From NCBI RefSeq assembly GCF_034718895.1, contig NZ_JAYERP010000001.1, positions 3,788,501-3,852,500 of the forward strand: a stretch of 64,000 bases of DNA, read 5' to 3'. The notes under the pieces were generated by a model. The model was not told the DNA's origin, made no database searches, and saw only the letters and a program-made list of their open reading frames with translations. Positions 1-9,177 of this stretch are shown here, one piece after another (positions within the stretch are counted from its first letter, which is position 1; every line of letters begins with the position of its first letter). The DNA comes from Paenibacillus phoenicis. Its GTDB lineage: Bacteria; Bacillota; Bacilli; Paenibacillales; Paenibacillaceae. The translations under genes were made by a program, and so were the position numbers.

Positions 1-25
1 TAAAAGTGTGAAGGAGGCCGGGGAC

Positions 26-1426
26 TTGAAGAGGTTAGCGATCGTTCTTGCTGCAGGTCAAGGAAAACGGATGAAGTCCAAGCTCTATAAGGTGCTTCAC
101 CCCGTTTGCGGCAAACCGATGGTTGGGCATGTACTAAACGCGGTTCAAGAAGCAGGTTGCGAACGCAGCATCGTCGTTGTTGGCCATGGGGCCGAAGCTG
201 TGAAATCCTATTTGGGTGCATCGGCGGAATACGTGTTGCAGGAGCAACAGCTGGGAACCGGACATGCCGTCAAGCAAGCCGGGCCATTATTGGCGGGAGA
301 AGAAGGAGTCACACTGGTTATTTGTGGCGATACCCCTTTGGTTACGGCAGAAACACTGGAAGCTCTTTTCGAACTTCATCAACGTAAGGGAGCGGCAGCG
401 ACCGTACTTACGGCGGTGATGGAGCAACCGTATGGTTATGGCCGAGTGATCCGCGGCGCGAACGGAACGGTTGAACGGATCGTTGAACAGAAGGACTGCT
501 CGCCGGAGGAAGCCGCCGTGCAGGAGATTAACACAGGCACTTATTGTTTTGATAATGCAAAATTATTTGCTGCACTGGAGAAAGTGACGAACAACAACGC
601 CCAGCAGGAGTATTATCTTACCGACGTGATCGGCATTTTGGTGCAGGCGAACGAAATCGTAGAAGGCTATGCAGTAGCCGACGTTCGCGAATCGATTGGC
701 GTCAATGACCGGGTGGCCTTGGCAGAAGCGGAAGCCGTCATGCGGGAACGCATCGTGCGCAACCATATGCTGAACGGCGTAACGGTGATTGATCCGGCTT
801 CCACGTACATCGGGGCCGATGTCACCATTGGAGCGGATACCGTAATTTATCCGGGGACCGTTCTATCCGGTAAAACGTCCATCGGTGAAGATTGCGTGAT
901 TGGGCCGGCCGCAGAAATCGAAGATAGCGTGATCCAAAACGGCGCGAAGGTGAAACAGTCGGTGCTCAGCCAGGCAGAAGTCGGCCGGGAGACGACGGTT
1001 GGTCCTTTCGCTTATTTGCGTCCAGGGGCGAAGCTCGGAGCGCATGTGAAGGTCGGCGATTTTGTAGAAATTAAAAATGCGACCCTCGATGAAGGCTCCA
1101 AAGTCTCGCACCTCAGCTATATCGGCGATGCGAAGGTTGGTAAGAACGTGAATATTGGCTGCGGCGCGATAACAGTGAACTATGATGGTTATAATAAGTC
1201 CATTACGGAGATCGAGGACGATGCCTTTGTAGGCAGCAACGTCAACTTGATCGCTCCGGTTAAGGTGGGAAAAGGCGCTTATGTCGTTGCCGGATCTACG
1301 ATCACACAATCGGTTCCGGACAATGACCTCGCCATCGCCAGAACCCGGCAGGAGAACAAACCCGGCTATGCCGAGAAGATTCGTGCCCGGGCGAAAGCCA
1401 AGAAGCAAAGACAGCAGGAATCCTAA
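26..1426 (+). CDS. glmU: Bifunctional N-acetylglucosamine-1-phosphate uridyltransferase / glucosamine-1-phosphate acetyltransferase
   Basis: GlmU makes UDP-GlcNAc, the precursor of peptidoglycan and teichoic acids, in two cytoplasmic steps: acetylation of glucosamine-1-phosphate, then uridylylation. The 466-residue protein opens with the nucleotidyltransferase motif [12 protein letters not shown] (about residues 7-18). From about residue 250 it has a left-handed beta-helix of hexapeptide repeats such as [16 protein letters not shown], ending in the acetyltransferase region ([15 protein letters not shown]). A GTG at 8 opens the same frame, but a perfect AAGGAGG at 11-17 lies 8 nt before TTG at 26, so TTG is the chosen start. 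Length and domain order are normal. It is the first gene in the window, and prs follows as in B. subtilis gcaD-prs. Confidence 0.97.
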   Translation: MKRLAIVLAAGQGKRMKSKLYKVLHPVCGKPMVGHVLNAVQEAGCERSIVVVGHGAEAVKSYLGASAEYVLQEQQLGTGHAVKQAGPLLAGEEGVTLVICGDTPLVTAETLEALFELHQRKGAAATVLTAVMEQPYGYGRVIRGANGTVERIVEQKDCSPEEAAVQEINTGTYCFDNAKLFAALEKVTNNNAQQEYYLTDVIGILVQANEIVEGYAVADVRESIGVNDRVALAEAEAVMRERIVRNHMLNGVTVIDPASTYIGADVTIGADTVIYPGTVLSGKTSIGEDCVIGPAAEIEDSVIQNGAKVKQSVLSQAEVGRETTVGPFAYLRPGAKLGAHVKVGDFVEIKNATLDEGSKVSHLSYIGDAKVGKNVNIGCGAITVNYDGYNKSITEIEDDAFVGSNVNLIAPVKVGKGAYVVAGSTITQSVPDNDLAIARTRQENKPGYAEKIRARAKAKKQRQQES

Positions 1427-1538
1427 CTTCGAATGCAGTGATCTGCAGTGACCATTTGAATAGACGGGGTAGCTGTGAAGGTGGGTTGTTTAAGAGACTC
1501 CCTGACGCTATCTACACAGCACGGAGGGTTTTAATTTT

Positions 1539-2492
1539 ATGACTTATTGTGATTCTAAATTAAAGATATTCACCTGTAACTCCAATCCGAAATTGGCTCA
1601 TCAGATCGCCGATTACATCGGCATTCCGATGGGCGAATCGGAGACGACGAGCTTTAGTGACGGTGAAATTCAGGTCAAGCTGTCCGAAAGCGTTCGGGGC
1701 TGCCACGTCTATGTGGTGCAATCGACCTGCGCACCCGTCAACGATAACTTGATGGAGCTCCTCGTGATGGTGGATGCTTTGAAAAGAGCTTCGGCCAAGA
1801 GCATTAATGTCGTTATCCCGTATTACGGTTACGCCCGCCAAGACCGGAAAGCCCGTTCGCGCGATCCGATCACGGCGAAGCTGGTTGCCAATCTGATCGA
1901 GAAAGCCGGCGCTCACCGGGTCATTACGATGGACCTTCATGCGATGCAGATCCAAGGCTTCTTCGATATCCCGGTTGATCATATGCTAGGCGTGCCGATC
2001 TTGGCCCAGTATTTCCGTTCCAAGCATATCGCGAATCCGGTTGTCGTCTCGCCTGACCATGGCGGGGTGGTTCGTGCCCGTAAGCTGGCTGATTTCCTGA
2101 ACGCGCCGCTGGCGATCATCGACAAGCGCCGTCCGGAACCGAATGTCAGCGAAGTCATGAACATTATCGGGAACATCGAAGGGAAAACCGCGATTCTCGT
2201 CGACGACATCATCGATACCGCCGGTACGATTGTCCTTGGCGCTAACGCGCTGAAGGAAGGCGGGGTAGAAGAAGTGTACGCTTGCTGTACGCACCCTGTA
2301 TTGTCCGGTCCGGCAATGGAACGTCTGGAAAACTCTCCGCTGAAGGAAGTGATCGTGACCGACACGATCCCGATCACGCATCCAAATCCGACAAGCAAGC
2401 TCAAAGTGCTGTCCGTCGCTCCGCTGATGGGCGAAGCGATTATTCGCGTGCACGAGGAGCTGTCGATCAGCAAGCTGTTCGAGATCGAATAA
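1539..2492 (+). CDS. prs: Ribose-phosphate pyrophosphokinase (PRPP synthetase)
   Basis: Transfers pyrophosphate from ATP to ribose-5-phosphate to make PRPP for purine, pyrimidine, NAD, His and Trp synthesis. The 317-residue protein has the usual length for class I enzymes. Visible motifs are [15 protein letters not shown] near residue 40, the catalytic loop [20 protein letters not shown], and the PRPP-binding signature [11 protein letters not shown] near residue 220. A GGAGGG Shine-Dalgarno at 1523-1528 fixes the ATG. The glmU-prs order matches B. subtilis. The gene normally next, ctc (ribosomal protein L25 family), is absent; the 664-bp gap downstream carries palindromes instead. Confidence 0.97.
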   Translation: MTYCDSKLKIFTCNSNPKLAHQIADYIGIPMGESETTSFSDGEIQVKLSESVRGCHVYVVQSTCAPVNDNLMELLVMVDALKRASAKSINVVIPYYGYARQDRKARSRDPITAKLVANLIEKAGAHRVITMDLHAMQIQGFFDIPVDHMLGVPILAQYFRSKHIANPVVVSPDHGGVVRARKLADFLNAPLAIIDKRRPEPNVSEVMNIIGNIEGKTAILVDDIIDTAGTIVLGANALKEGGVEEVYACCTHPVLSGPAMERLENSPLKEVIVTDTIPITHPNPTSKLKVLSVAPLMGEAIIRVHEELSISKLFEIE

Positions 2493-2499
2493 AATGGTC

Positions 2500-2562
2500 A
2501 CTGCCACACCAGGGGTTGCGTCCTCCCAATCGGGGACGTAACCCCTATCGGTGTATTGGCAG
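2500..2562 (+). terminator. Long hairpin directly after prs (possible terminator without a U-tract)
   Basis: The left arm ACTGCCACACC-AGGGGTTGCGTCC and the right arm GGGGACGTAACCCCT-GGTGTATTGGCAGT are complementary over most of about 28 bp around an AATC loop. It starts 8 bp after the prs stop codon. No run of T follows, so intrinsic termination is uncertain; it could instead stabilise the prs mRNA 3' end. Its right-hand GGCAG segment can also pair with CTGCC at 2739-2743 in the next palindrome, so the two folds compete. Confidence 0.5.
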
Positions 2563-2755
2563 TGTTGGGTGTTAGGCGGAGGCAGGCATCCGTGTGAAAT
2601 GTTCTTACGATCGCTGTTGCTCGCGGATTTCTTGAATTGGACTAAAATCAGAAGTGGTAGAAATCCGCTCACAAAGGCGAACGCCTCGCTTCTTCAGAAC
2701 ATTTCCCCCTCTTGCCTGAATCCGCCCAACGGACAATGCTGCCCCACCGATCGAG
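2543..2755. repeat. Long imperfect palindrome in the prs-pth gap
   Basis: Complementary arms nest around a centre near 2648: CTATCGGTG/CACCGATCG (outermost), GGCAG 2558-2562 / CTGCC 2739-2743, GTTAGGCGGA 2571-2580 / TCCGCCCAAC 2721-2730 (one mismatch), GAAATGTTCT 2596-2605 / AGAACATTTC 2696-2705 (perfect), and GCGGATTTC 2623-2631 / GAAATCCGC 2660-2668 (perfect). No coding potential is recognisable here. The function is unknown; it could be a structured RNA, a mobile-repeat remnant or a protein-binding dyad. Confidence 0.7.
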
Positions 2756-2827
2756 TGGTGATGGCCATACGCTGAGGGCAACGTCCTCGTTCGGGTGTTG
2801 GCCGCAATGCCCTGGAGTGGCAGTGGG

Positions 2828-2869
2828 GTGGGGAGTAGTAGGGACGACGGGATTGTTGGCACTCCCCGT
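2828..2869. repeat. Small inverted repeat GGGGAGT/ACTCCCC
   Basis: GGGGAGT and ACTCCCC flank about 27 nt between the long palindrome and the four-site element. It is short and of uncertain meaning. I see no gene in the whole 2493-3156 gap; the small open frames there resemble no known family and lack ribosome binding sites. Confidence 0.3.
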
Positions 2870-2883
2870 CGGTGAATACAAAC

Positions 2884-3069
2884 TAACTGGAATTTCTAGC
2901 GTTAATTTTGGCGGGAACGTAGGTTTTGGGCGATTTAACGGTAAATTGTATAGTTAATTTGGGTACTTTTTCGCTAAAGTGGCAATTTCGCTGAAATTAA
3001 CAGTAGGTTTTACCGTTAGTTGCGCGGACAGCCGATCCACGCCGAAATTAACGGTACATTTTCCAGTTA
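2884..3069. repeat. Four-site dyad element, copy A (186 bp)
   Basis: Four sites of the form TAAC-N13-GTTA begin at 2884, 2936, 2998 and 3049; the 13-nt spacing is exact in all four. Each site is flanked by AATT-like bases (AATTAAC...GTTAATT). Site 1 is the inverse of site 4 (TAACTGGAA...CGTTAATTT shared when site 4 is read on the other strand). Site 2 is the inverse of site 3 (TAACGGTAAA...GTTAATTT). The element therefore has the same 1-2-2'-1' layout and nearly the same length as the elements at 25050, 25786 and 42970, with a different site sequence. Confidence 0.75.
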
Positions 3070-3156
3070 ATTCGAGGCAAGTAGTAGTTAGTTTAACGAA
3101 CAATCAAGCACCAGAGGCGGTTTGAAGATACATTAGCGTTTGGAGGGACATGACCC

Positions 3157-3717
3157 ATGAAGTGGATCGTAGGGCTCGGCAATCCGGGAGCCCAATATGA
3201 GAAAACCCGGCATAATATCGGCTTTATGGCCGTGGATGAGCTGGCGCGCCGGCATGGCATCGAGATCAAGCAAAGCAAGTGCAAGGCTTTGATTGGAGAG
3301 GGGATGCTGCCGGGCGGGAAAGTCGTGCTGATCAAGCCGATGACCTACATGAATTTATCTGGCGAAGCGGTGCGCGCTTATATGGACTACTATAAGGCGT
3401 CGATTGAAGACATGATCGTGGTGTACGACGACCTCGACACCGAGTTGGGGCGTAATCGGCTGAGATATCAAGGCAGTGCCGGTGGGCACAACGGCATTAA
3501 GTCGATCATTCAACATATCGGCACGCAGACGTTTAACCGAATTCGGATGGGCATTTCCCGGCCGGAGCCAGGGTATGCGGTCGTAGATTATGTTCTGTCG
3601 CCGTTTCCGAAGAAAGATAAGCCGCTGCTCGATCAGTCCATTCAAGCGGCATGCGATGCATTGGAATATAGCCTGGACCATACCTTCGAACAAACGATGG
3701 CGAAGTTTAACGGCTAA
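3157..3717 (+). CDS. pth: Peptidyl-tRNA hydrolase
   Basis: Releases tRNA from peptidyl-tRNA that has dropped off ribosomes; essential in bacteria (spoVC in B. subtilis). The 186-residue protein has the normal length. It begins KWIVGLGNPGAQYEKTRHNIGF, carrying the conserved Asn9 and catalytic His19, and later has KPMTYMNLSGEAV and the GSAGGHNGIKSI signature. The start is ATG after AGCGTTTGGAGGG. It is followed by fin and mfd as in Bacillus. Because prs and pth are separated by a 664-bp repeat-filled gap, pth probably has its own promoter within that gap; I could not identify it. Confidence 0.96.
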   Translation: MKWIVGLGNPGAQYEKTRHNIGFMAVDELARRHGIEIKQSKCKALIGEGMLPGGKVVLIKPMTYMNLSGEAVRAYMDYYKASIEDMIVVYDDLDTELGRNRLRYQGSAGGHNGIKSIIQHIGTQTFNRIRMGISRPEPGYAVVDYVLSPFPKKDKPLLDQSIQAACDALEYSLDHTFEQTMAKFNG

Positions 3718-3742
3718 ATAATTGATCTAGCAGGGTCGATAG

Positions 3743-3770
3743 GCTAAAAGCCGTCCGCTTGGGGCATACT
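3743..3770 (+). promoter_or_regulatory. Possible sigma-F-type promoter for fin
   Basis: GCTAAA at 3743-3748 and GGGGCATACT at 3761-3770 resemble the -35 and -10 boxes of forespore sigma-F promoters. B. subtilis fin is known to be driven by sigma-F. The match is partial and is proposed only because of that precedent. Confidence 0.3.
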
Positions 3771-3802
3771 GGAGACATAATGAATCTTCAGGAGGCATAT
3801 AG

Positions 3803-4033
3803 ATGGCTGTAAACTATGTTTGTCGGCACTGCCGGACGGTGATTGGTAGAATCGAATCGCCTCAAGTCACAGAAGCCCAATTAGGCTTCCATTCCTTGAC
3901 CCCCGATGAGCGGAGAGATATAATAGCGTATGATTCAAACGGCGAAATGACGGTCCGGGTGACCTGCGACTATTGCAAGGAAGCACTTGATCATAACCCG
4001 GAACTGATGCTGCTCGCCAATCCTTTGCAGTAG
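3803..4033 (+). CDS. fin: Anti-sigma-F factor Fin
   Basis: Fin (YabK) is a small zinc-binding protein that inhibits sigma-F in the forespore and helps the switch to sigma-G. The 76-residue product has two Cys pairs, CRHC near residues 8-11 and CDYC near 56-59, as in the family. It also has the family-typical ESPQVTEAQLGFHSLTPDERRDIIAYD segment. AGGAGGC lies just before the ATG. The position between pth and mfd is the conserved one. A terminator-like hairpin follows at 4085. Confidence 0.93.
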   Translation: MAVNYVCRHCRTVIGRIESPQVTEAQLGFHSLTPDERRDIIAYDSNGEMTVRVTCDYCKEALDHNPELMLLANPLQ

Positions 4034-4084
4034 ACTGCAAGCTACGAGGAACAATGGACAAATTTACCGGAATATACGGTTATA

Positions 4085-4144
4085 GAGCCTTGGCACGTTG
4101 CTGAGGCTCCTTTTTGGTTCGGGTAAGCTGGACTTACCCTTTTC
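4085..4144 (+). terminator. Two consecutive terminator-like hairpins between fin and mfd
   Basis: GAGCCT 4085-4090 / AGGCTC 4104-4109 is followed by CTTTTT. Then GGGTAAG 4121-4127 / CTTACCC 4133-4139 is followed by TTTTC. Both fit intrinsic terminators for fin. The second would lie inside mfd if the longest open frame (from 4114) were used, which supports the later mfd start. Confidence 0.7.
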
Positions 4145-4191
4145 GTCTAGCCATAGATTTCTATCCATCAGCAGTAAGAGAGGTGCCTCAT

Positions 4192-7100
4192 TTGCTACAA
4201 GCACTTATTGAAGCTTTTTCACGCGATACCGATTTTGCTTCGACGGTTGCGGGCATTAATTCGGGCATGAAGGAGCAGTTGATTTCCGGCTTGTCGGGTT
4301 CATCCAGGCAAGTGATGCTAGCCGCGCTGCATCAGGAAACGAAACGGCCGCTGCTCGTCGTGACCCACAATATGTTCTCCGCACAGAAAATGTATGAAGA
4401 TTTACAGGAAGCGCTATCACCGGATCAGGTGCTGATGTACCCGGCGAATGAGCTGGTTGCTGCCGAATCGGCCGTATCCAGCCCGGAAACGCTGGCCCAG
4501 CGGATCGAGGTGCTGCTGCAATGCTCCCGGGGATTCCGGGGCATCGTGGTGGTGCCTTATTCCGGTATTCGCCGCTATATCCCAACGCCGGAGGCCATGG
4601 CCGAAGCGGGACTGACCGTCCGGCTCGGGGGCACGCTGGAGCTGGAGCGTTTCATGGCTCAAATGGTCGAGCTGGGCTACGAGCGGGTCGAACGAGTGGA
4701 ATCCCGCGGCGAAATGAGCCTGCGCGGGGGCATCATTGACTTTTATCCACTGACAGCGTCCATGGCTTACCGGGTGGAGCTGTTTGATGATGAAGTTGAT
4801 TCGATCCGGACCTTTGATCCGGCAGATCAGCGATCGGTGGACCAGATCAAGGAAGTGTTCATTCCACCTTGCAAGGAACTGATCGCAACGAAGGAACGGA
4901 TGGGCCAGGCAGCGCAGGCGTTATCCGAGAAGCTGGAGATCCAGCTGGACAAGATGACCGACCGCCAGGCCAAAAATCGTCTCCGCGAAGAGATGTACAA
5001 AGAAATCGAAATGCTGCGCGAGCATGTTTATTTTTCGGAAATCTATAAATATATTTCTTTGATCTATCCAGAGCGAAAAACGTTATACGACTACATGCCA
5101 GAGGATACGCTGCTTCTGCTGGACGAACCGTCGCGCCTGCTGGAAACGGCCAAGCAGCTGGAACGCGATGAGGCGGAGTGGAATCTGCACCTGTACCAGA
5201 ACGGGAAGAGTCTCCCCGACCTGCCGCTTGCGGTGGACGTGGATCATCTGATCTACCATCGTCCGTTCCAGACGTTGTTTCTGTCATTGTTCCTGCGTCA
5301 AGTCCCGCATTCCCAGCCGCAAAATATCGTGAATTTCGTTACGCGGGCAATGCAGGATTTTCATGGGCAAATGAATGTCTTAAAGGCAGAGATGGAGCGT
5401 TGGAAAAAAAGCGGCGCCCACGTCATCATGTTGGCCAGCACCGAAGAGCGCGTGGATCGGATGCGGCGGGTGCTGCAGGATTACGGCATTGATGAGCCTC
5501 AATTACTGCAAGGCAACCTGCAGTCCGGCTTCGAACTGCCTTCTGTACACCTCGTCGTGATTACCGAAGGCGAGATGTTCTCCCAGAAGCAGCGCAAAGC
5601 GCGCCGCGTCGCCAAGAGCATGGACAATGCCGAACGGATCAAGAGTTATACCGAGCTGAAGGTCGGCGATTACGTCGTTCACCAGAACCACGGGATCGGG
5701 AAATACATGGGCATCGGTACGCTGGAGGTCGGCGGGATCCACAAGGATTACATGCATATCCTCTATGCCGGCGGCGACAAGCTGTCGGTACCGATCGAAC
5801 AGATCGACATGATTCAGAAATACGTGGGTTCCGAGGACAAGGAACCGAAGATTTATAAGCTGGGCGGCAACGAGTGGAACCGCGTGAAGAACAAGGTTCG
5901 TTCCTCCGTCCAGAACATCGCCGACGATTTGATCAAGCTGTACGCTGAGCGGCAAGCTGCCCCGGGGTATGCCTTCGAGAAGGACACTCCGGAGCAGCAG
6001 GAATTCGAAGCGATGTTCCCGTATGAGGAAACTCCGGACCAGCTGCGGGCCATTGAGGAAATCAAGAGAGATATGGAACAAAGCCGTCCAATGGACCGCC
6101 TGCTGTGCGGTGACGTTGGTTATGGCAAGACTGAAGTCGCTATCCGCGCGGCCTTTAAGGCAGCGATTGAAGGCAAGCAGGTTGCCGTGCTTGTGCCAAC
6201 GACGATTTTGGCGCAGCAGCACTATGAGACGTTCCGGGAGCGGTTTGCCGGTTATCCGATCAACATTCAGACGCTTAGCCGTTTCCGCAGCCGCAAGGAG
6301 CAGAACGAAACCATCAAGGGGATTCGTCAGGGCACGGTGGATATCGTGATCGGAACCCACCGCATTTTGTCGCAGGATCTGGTCTTTAAAGACTTGGGAC
6401 TGCTGATCGTTGACGAAGAGCAGCGGTTTGGCGTCACCCATAAAGAGAAGTTAAAGAAACTGAAAACCAACGTAGACGTGCTGACGCTGACGGCGACCCC
6501 AATTCCGCGGACGCTGCATATGTCCATGCTGGGCGTACGGGATCTGTCGGTCATTGAAACGCCGCCGGAAAACCGGTTCCCGGTGCAGACGTATGTCGTC
6601 GAGTACAGTCAGTCGCTCGTGCGCGAAGCAATCGAACGGGAAATGGCGAGGGGCGGACAGATTTATTACCTGTATAACCGCGTGCAAGGGATTCATGAAA
6701 TTGCCGCACAAATCTCTATGCTCGTGCCGGAAGCGCGAGTTGTCGTTGGTCATGGGCAGATGTCGGAGCAGGAGCTGGAGAAGACGATTCTCGATTTTCT
6801 TGACGGGGAATACGACGTCCTGGTCAGCACCAGTATCATTGAAACCGGAGTGGACATTCCGAACGTCAATACGCTGATCGTGCATGATGCGGACAAGATG
6901 GGCTTGTCCCAGCTGTATCAGCTGCGCGGCCGTGTTGGACGATCCAACCGGATTGCCTATGCTTATTTCACATATCAAAAGGATAAGTCCTTAACCGAAG
7001 TTGCGGAGAAACGGCTGCAGTCGATTAAGGAATTTACGGAGCTCGGTTCCGGCTTCAAAATCGCCATGCGCGACTTAGCCATCCGCGGCGCCGGGAATTT

Positions 7101-7716
7101 GCTTGGTGCGGAGCAGCATGGCTTCATCGCTTCCGTCGGCTTTGATCTGTATTCGCAGATGCTGGCGGAAGAAATTCAGAAGCGTAAAATTACGATGCTT
7201 GGGGAGACCCCGCCGGCTGAGGCGACTTGGAACACCACGATCGATTTGGGCATCGACGCGTATTTGCCGTCGGATTACATCTACGACAGCATTCAGAAGA
7301 TCGAGATCTACAAGAAGACAGCCTCTGTGCAGACTTTTGAGGACGTGGCCGAGTTGGAGGACGAGTTGCTCGACCGGTTCGGGGAGCTGCCGGATGCCGT
7401 GCAGAATCTCCTGGCGGTTGCCCGCGTCAAGTTGTACGGCAAGCAGTATGGCATCGAGTCGATGACGCTGCGGGGCGAGGAAGTGACGATCAAGTTCTAC
7501 GAAGGACAGGAACAGGCCATCGTTCCGAGCAAGCTTGCGGAAGTTGGCAATCTATTCGGAAGATGTGTACAATTTAGTCAAGGGTCCGTGATGCTTATCC
7601 GGATAAATACCAAGGGAATGGACGACAAAGAAATGATGGGCTTGCTGGAGCAGTTTCTCGGCGCCCTGAAGGATGCGTTCAAAGTGAAAGGGGAACTACA
7701 GAATGTTTCAAAGTAA
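4192..7716 (+). CDS. mfd: Transcription-repair coupling factor Mfd
   Basis: Mfd removes RNA polymerase stalled at DNA damage and recruits UvrA. The 1174-residue protein shows the full set: an N-terminal UvrB-like region, the RNA-polymerase-interaction domain (VHQNHGIGKYMGIGTLEVGG, about residue 500), the translocase Walker A GDVGYGKTEVAIRAA (about 640), DEEQ box (about 740), TATPIPRT, and the C-terminal TRCF domain (QMLAEEIQKRK). The open frame extends upstream to 4114, but it crosses a terminator hairpin there. TTG at 4192, preceded by GAGAGGTG, gives MLQALIEAF..., which aligns by eye with the start of known Mfd proteins. It overlaps the next gene by 14 bp. Confidence 0.96.
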   Translation: MLQALIEAFSRDTDFASTVAGINSGMKEQLISGLSGSSRQVMLAALHQETKRPLLVVTHNMFSAQKMYEDLQEALSPDQVLMYPANELVAAESAVSSPETLAQRIEVLLQCSRGFRGIVVVPYSGIRRYIPTPEAMAEAGLTVRLGGTLELERFMAQMVELGYERVERVESRGEMSLRGGIIDFYPLTASMAYRVELFDDEVDSIRTFDPADQRSVDQIKEVFIPPCKELIATKERMGQAAQALSEKLEIQLDKMTDRQAKNRLREEMYKEIEMLREHVYFSEIYKYISLIYPERKTLYDYMPEDTLLLLDEPSRLLETAKQLERDEAEWNLHLYQNGKSLPDLPLAVDVDHLIYHRPFQTLFLSLFLRQVPHSQPQNIVNFVTRAMQDFHGQMNVLKAEMERWKKSGAHVIMLASTEERVDRMRRVLQDYGIDEPQLLQGNLQSGFELPSVHLVVITEGEMFSQKQRKARRVAKSMDNAERIKSYTELKVGDYVVHQNHGIGKYMGIGTLEVGGIHKDYMHILYAGGDKLSVPIEQIDMIQKYVGSEDKEPKIYKLGGNEWNRVKNKVRSSVQNIADDLIKLYAERQAAPGYAFEKDTPEQQEFEAMFPYEETPDQLRAIEEIKRDMEQSRPMDRLLCGDVGYGKTEVAIRAAFKAAIEGKQVAVLVPTTILAQQHYETFRERFAGYPINIQTLSRFRSRKEQNETIKGIRQGTVDIVIGTHRILSQDLVFKDLGLLIVDEEQRFGVTHKEKLKKLKTNVDVLTLTATPIPRTLHMSMLGVRDLSVIETPPENRFPVQTYVVEYSQSLVREAIEREMARGGQIYYLYNRVQGIHEIAAQISMLVPEARVVVGHGQMSEQELEKTILDFLDGEYDVLVSTSIIETGVDIPNVNTLIVHDADKMGLSQLYQLRGRVGRSNRIAYAYFTYQKDKSLTEVAEKRLQSIKEFTELGSGFKIAMRDLAIRGAGNLLGAEQHGFIASVGFDLYSQMLAEEIQKRKITMLGETPPAEATWNTTIDLGIDAYLPSDYIYDSIQKIEIYKKTASVQTFEDVAELEDELLDRFGELPDAVQNLLAVARVKLYGKQYGIESMTLRGEEVTIKFYEGQEQAIVPSKLAEVGNLFGRCVQFSQGSVMLIRINTKGMDDKEMMGLLEQFLGALKDAFKVKGELQNVSK

Positions 7717-8863
7717 AAGGCGCTCATGGAGAATGCTGCTGATTGCGCTTGTAACGGTACTGGCTTTTTCCGTTATGGCTGGATGCGGCAAGAATGCAAG
7801 CTCGGGAGGGAAAGATACGAGTAAGGTTATTGCGACGTACGAAGGCGGCGAAATTACGGAGAACGAATTCGACCGCGAGCAGCGGATCGTGCTTGCCCTT
7901 CAGCCGCAAATGGAACAATTCATGCAAATGGAAGACTTCCGTCAATATTTGGTGAAGCAGGAGATCGCGTATGAATACCTTGAAGCCAAAGCCGACGAGA
8001 AGACGAAAGAAGCCGGCAAGAAGAAAGCCGAGGAGCAGTTTGATTTGATGAAATCGTCCTACGGCGAAGAGAACTTCAAAAATATGCTGGACGCCCAGAA
8101 GGTATCCGAAGCTGAATTCAAGGACTATATGGTTCGGATTTATACCGTGATGGAAGGCGAACGGCAGAAGATCTCTGAGGATGATGTGAAGAAGGAATTC
8201 GAAGCGACAAAACAGGACTATACGACGGCTTCGGTCCGCCATATCCTGATTAACTTCACCGATCCAGACGGCAAAGAGCGGACTGAAGAGGAAACGCTCA
8301 AGCTGGCGAAGGAAGTGAAAGCGAAACTGGACAAGGGCGAGGATTTCGCCGCGTTGGCGAAGCAGTACTCCGAGGATCCGGGCTCCAAGGATAACGGCGG
8401 TTTGTACGAGAACGTGGAAGTGAGCAACTGGGTAGAAGCTTTTAAACAAGCTGCTTTGACCCAACCGCTGAACCAAATTGGTGATCCAGTGAAGACGGAA
8501 TATGGCTACCACATCATTCGCGTGGAATCTCGGACCGAGAAGAAATTTGAGGATCTGACGCAGGAACAGAAGGACATGATCCAAACAACGCTGGCCTCGA
8601 ACAAATTGGACGAGTTCATGGCGGGGGATCTAGAGAAGAAGATCATCAAGAAAATCGACTTGCCTAAAGTGGAAACGAGCACCGGCGAAAATGGCACGGG
8701 AACGGACACCAATGCGGGCAATGGCTCCAATGCAGGAACTGACGCGGGTACGAATGCCGGTACAGAAGGGTCCGGCAATGCCGGAAACACCGGAACGGGC
8801 AGCAACACGGGCAACGGTGCTGCCAACAATGCCGGCTCCAACAGCGGCAATACGAGCAAATAA
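7703..8863 (+). CDS. Lipoprotein peptidyl-prolyl isomerase (PpiC/parvulin type, PrsA-like)
   Basis: Predicted extracytoplasmic foldase anchored to the membrane by a lipid. The signal peptide ends in the lipobox VMAGC with Cys28 as the lipidated residue. A SurA/PrsA-like helical N-domain (about 40-165) precedes a parvulin domain (ASVRHILINF ... YSEDPGSKDNGG ... EYGYHIIRVESR, about 170-275). The last 60 residues are a Gly/Asn/Thr/Ala-rich low-complexity tail, probably a flexible wall-spanning linker. Its start lies inside the mfd 3' end, so the two are translationally linked. In B. subtilis the PrsA-like gene of this region (yacD) sits between hslO and cysK instead; that site is empty here. Confidence 0.9.
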   Translation: MFQSKRRSWRMLLIALVTVLAFSVMAGCGKNASSGGKDTSKVIATYEGGEITENEFDREQRIVLALQPQMEQFMQMEDFRQYLVKQEIAYEYLEAKADEKTKEAGKKKAEEQFDLMKSSYGEENFKNMLDAQKVSEAEFKDYMVRIYTVMEGERQKISEDDVKKEFEATKQDYTTASVRHILINFTDPDGKERTEEETLKLAKEVKAKLDKGEDFAALAKQYSEDPGSKDNGGLYENVEVSNWVEAFKQAALTQPLNQIGDPVKTEYGYHIIRVESRTEKKFEDLTQEQKDMIQTTLASNKLDEFMAGDLEKKIIKKIDLPKVETSTGENGTGTDTNAGNGSNAGTDAGTNAGTEGSGNAGNTGTGSNTGNGAANNAGSNSGNTSK

Positions 8864-8877
8864 AGCAGAGCTTAGGA

Positions 8878-8910
8878 AGCAGCGCGGAGAAGGTTTGCGT
8901 TGCTTTTTTT
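8878..8910 (+). terminator. Intrinsic terminator after the PpiC lipoprotein gene
   Basis: AGCAGCGC 8878-8885 pairs with GCGTTGCT 8897-8904 (one G-T pair), followed by a run of T to 8910. It closes the mfd transcription unit. Confidence 0.85.
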
Positions 8911-8970
8911 GCGGACGGACCTATTGTTCCTTATACGCATCCAGCTGTTAAAAATCATGGTTCATTATGA

Positions 8971-9001
8971 TGAATAAGGTGTTCGCCCGGGATGAATACT
9001 A
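8971..9001 (+). promoter_or_regulatory. Sigma-G-like promoter of spoVT
   Basis: TGAATA (8971-8976) and AATACTA (8995-9001), 18 nt apart, match the forespore sigma-G consensus (TGAATA / CATACTA) except for one base. B. subtilis spoVT is a known sigma-G gene. The leader to the spoVT ATG would be about 170 nt. Apart from this promoter I see no gene in the 314-bp gap. Confidence 0.7.
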
Positions 9002-9177
9002 TGGTCAGAATCACAGAACAAGCCATCCCTGTCCCCACCTTCGGCCGCTCGTTTTGGCGAAGCTTATGGCGCATACATCTGCGTAAGCCGCAGATTACGT
9101 ATAAAGTCCGATTAGGTGAAGCTTTAGGAAATCAAGCCGTAGTTCAAAACTTCTAAGAAAGCGGGGCATCAAGTGAA

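Noticed and set aside
2563..2957. Remnant of ctc (L25) in the prs-pth gap
   Set aside because: None of the frames there shows L25-like sequence; the region is made of palindromes.
8992..9156. 54-codon open frame upstream of spoVT
   Set aside because: Its ATG lies within the sigma-G -10 box, there is no ribosome binding site, and the product resembles nothing I know.
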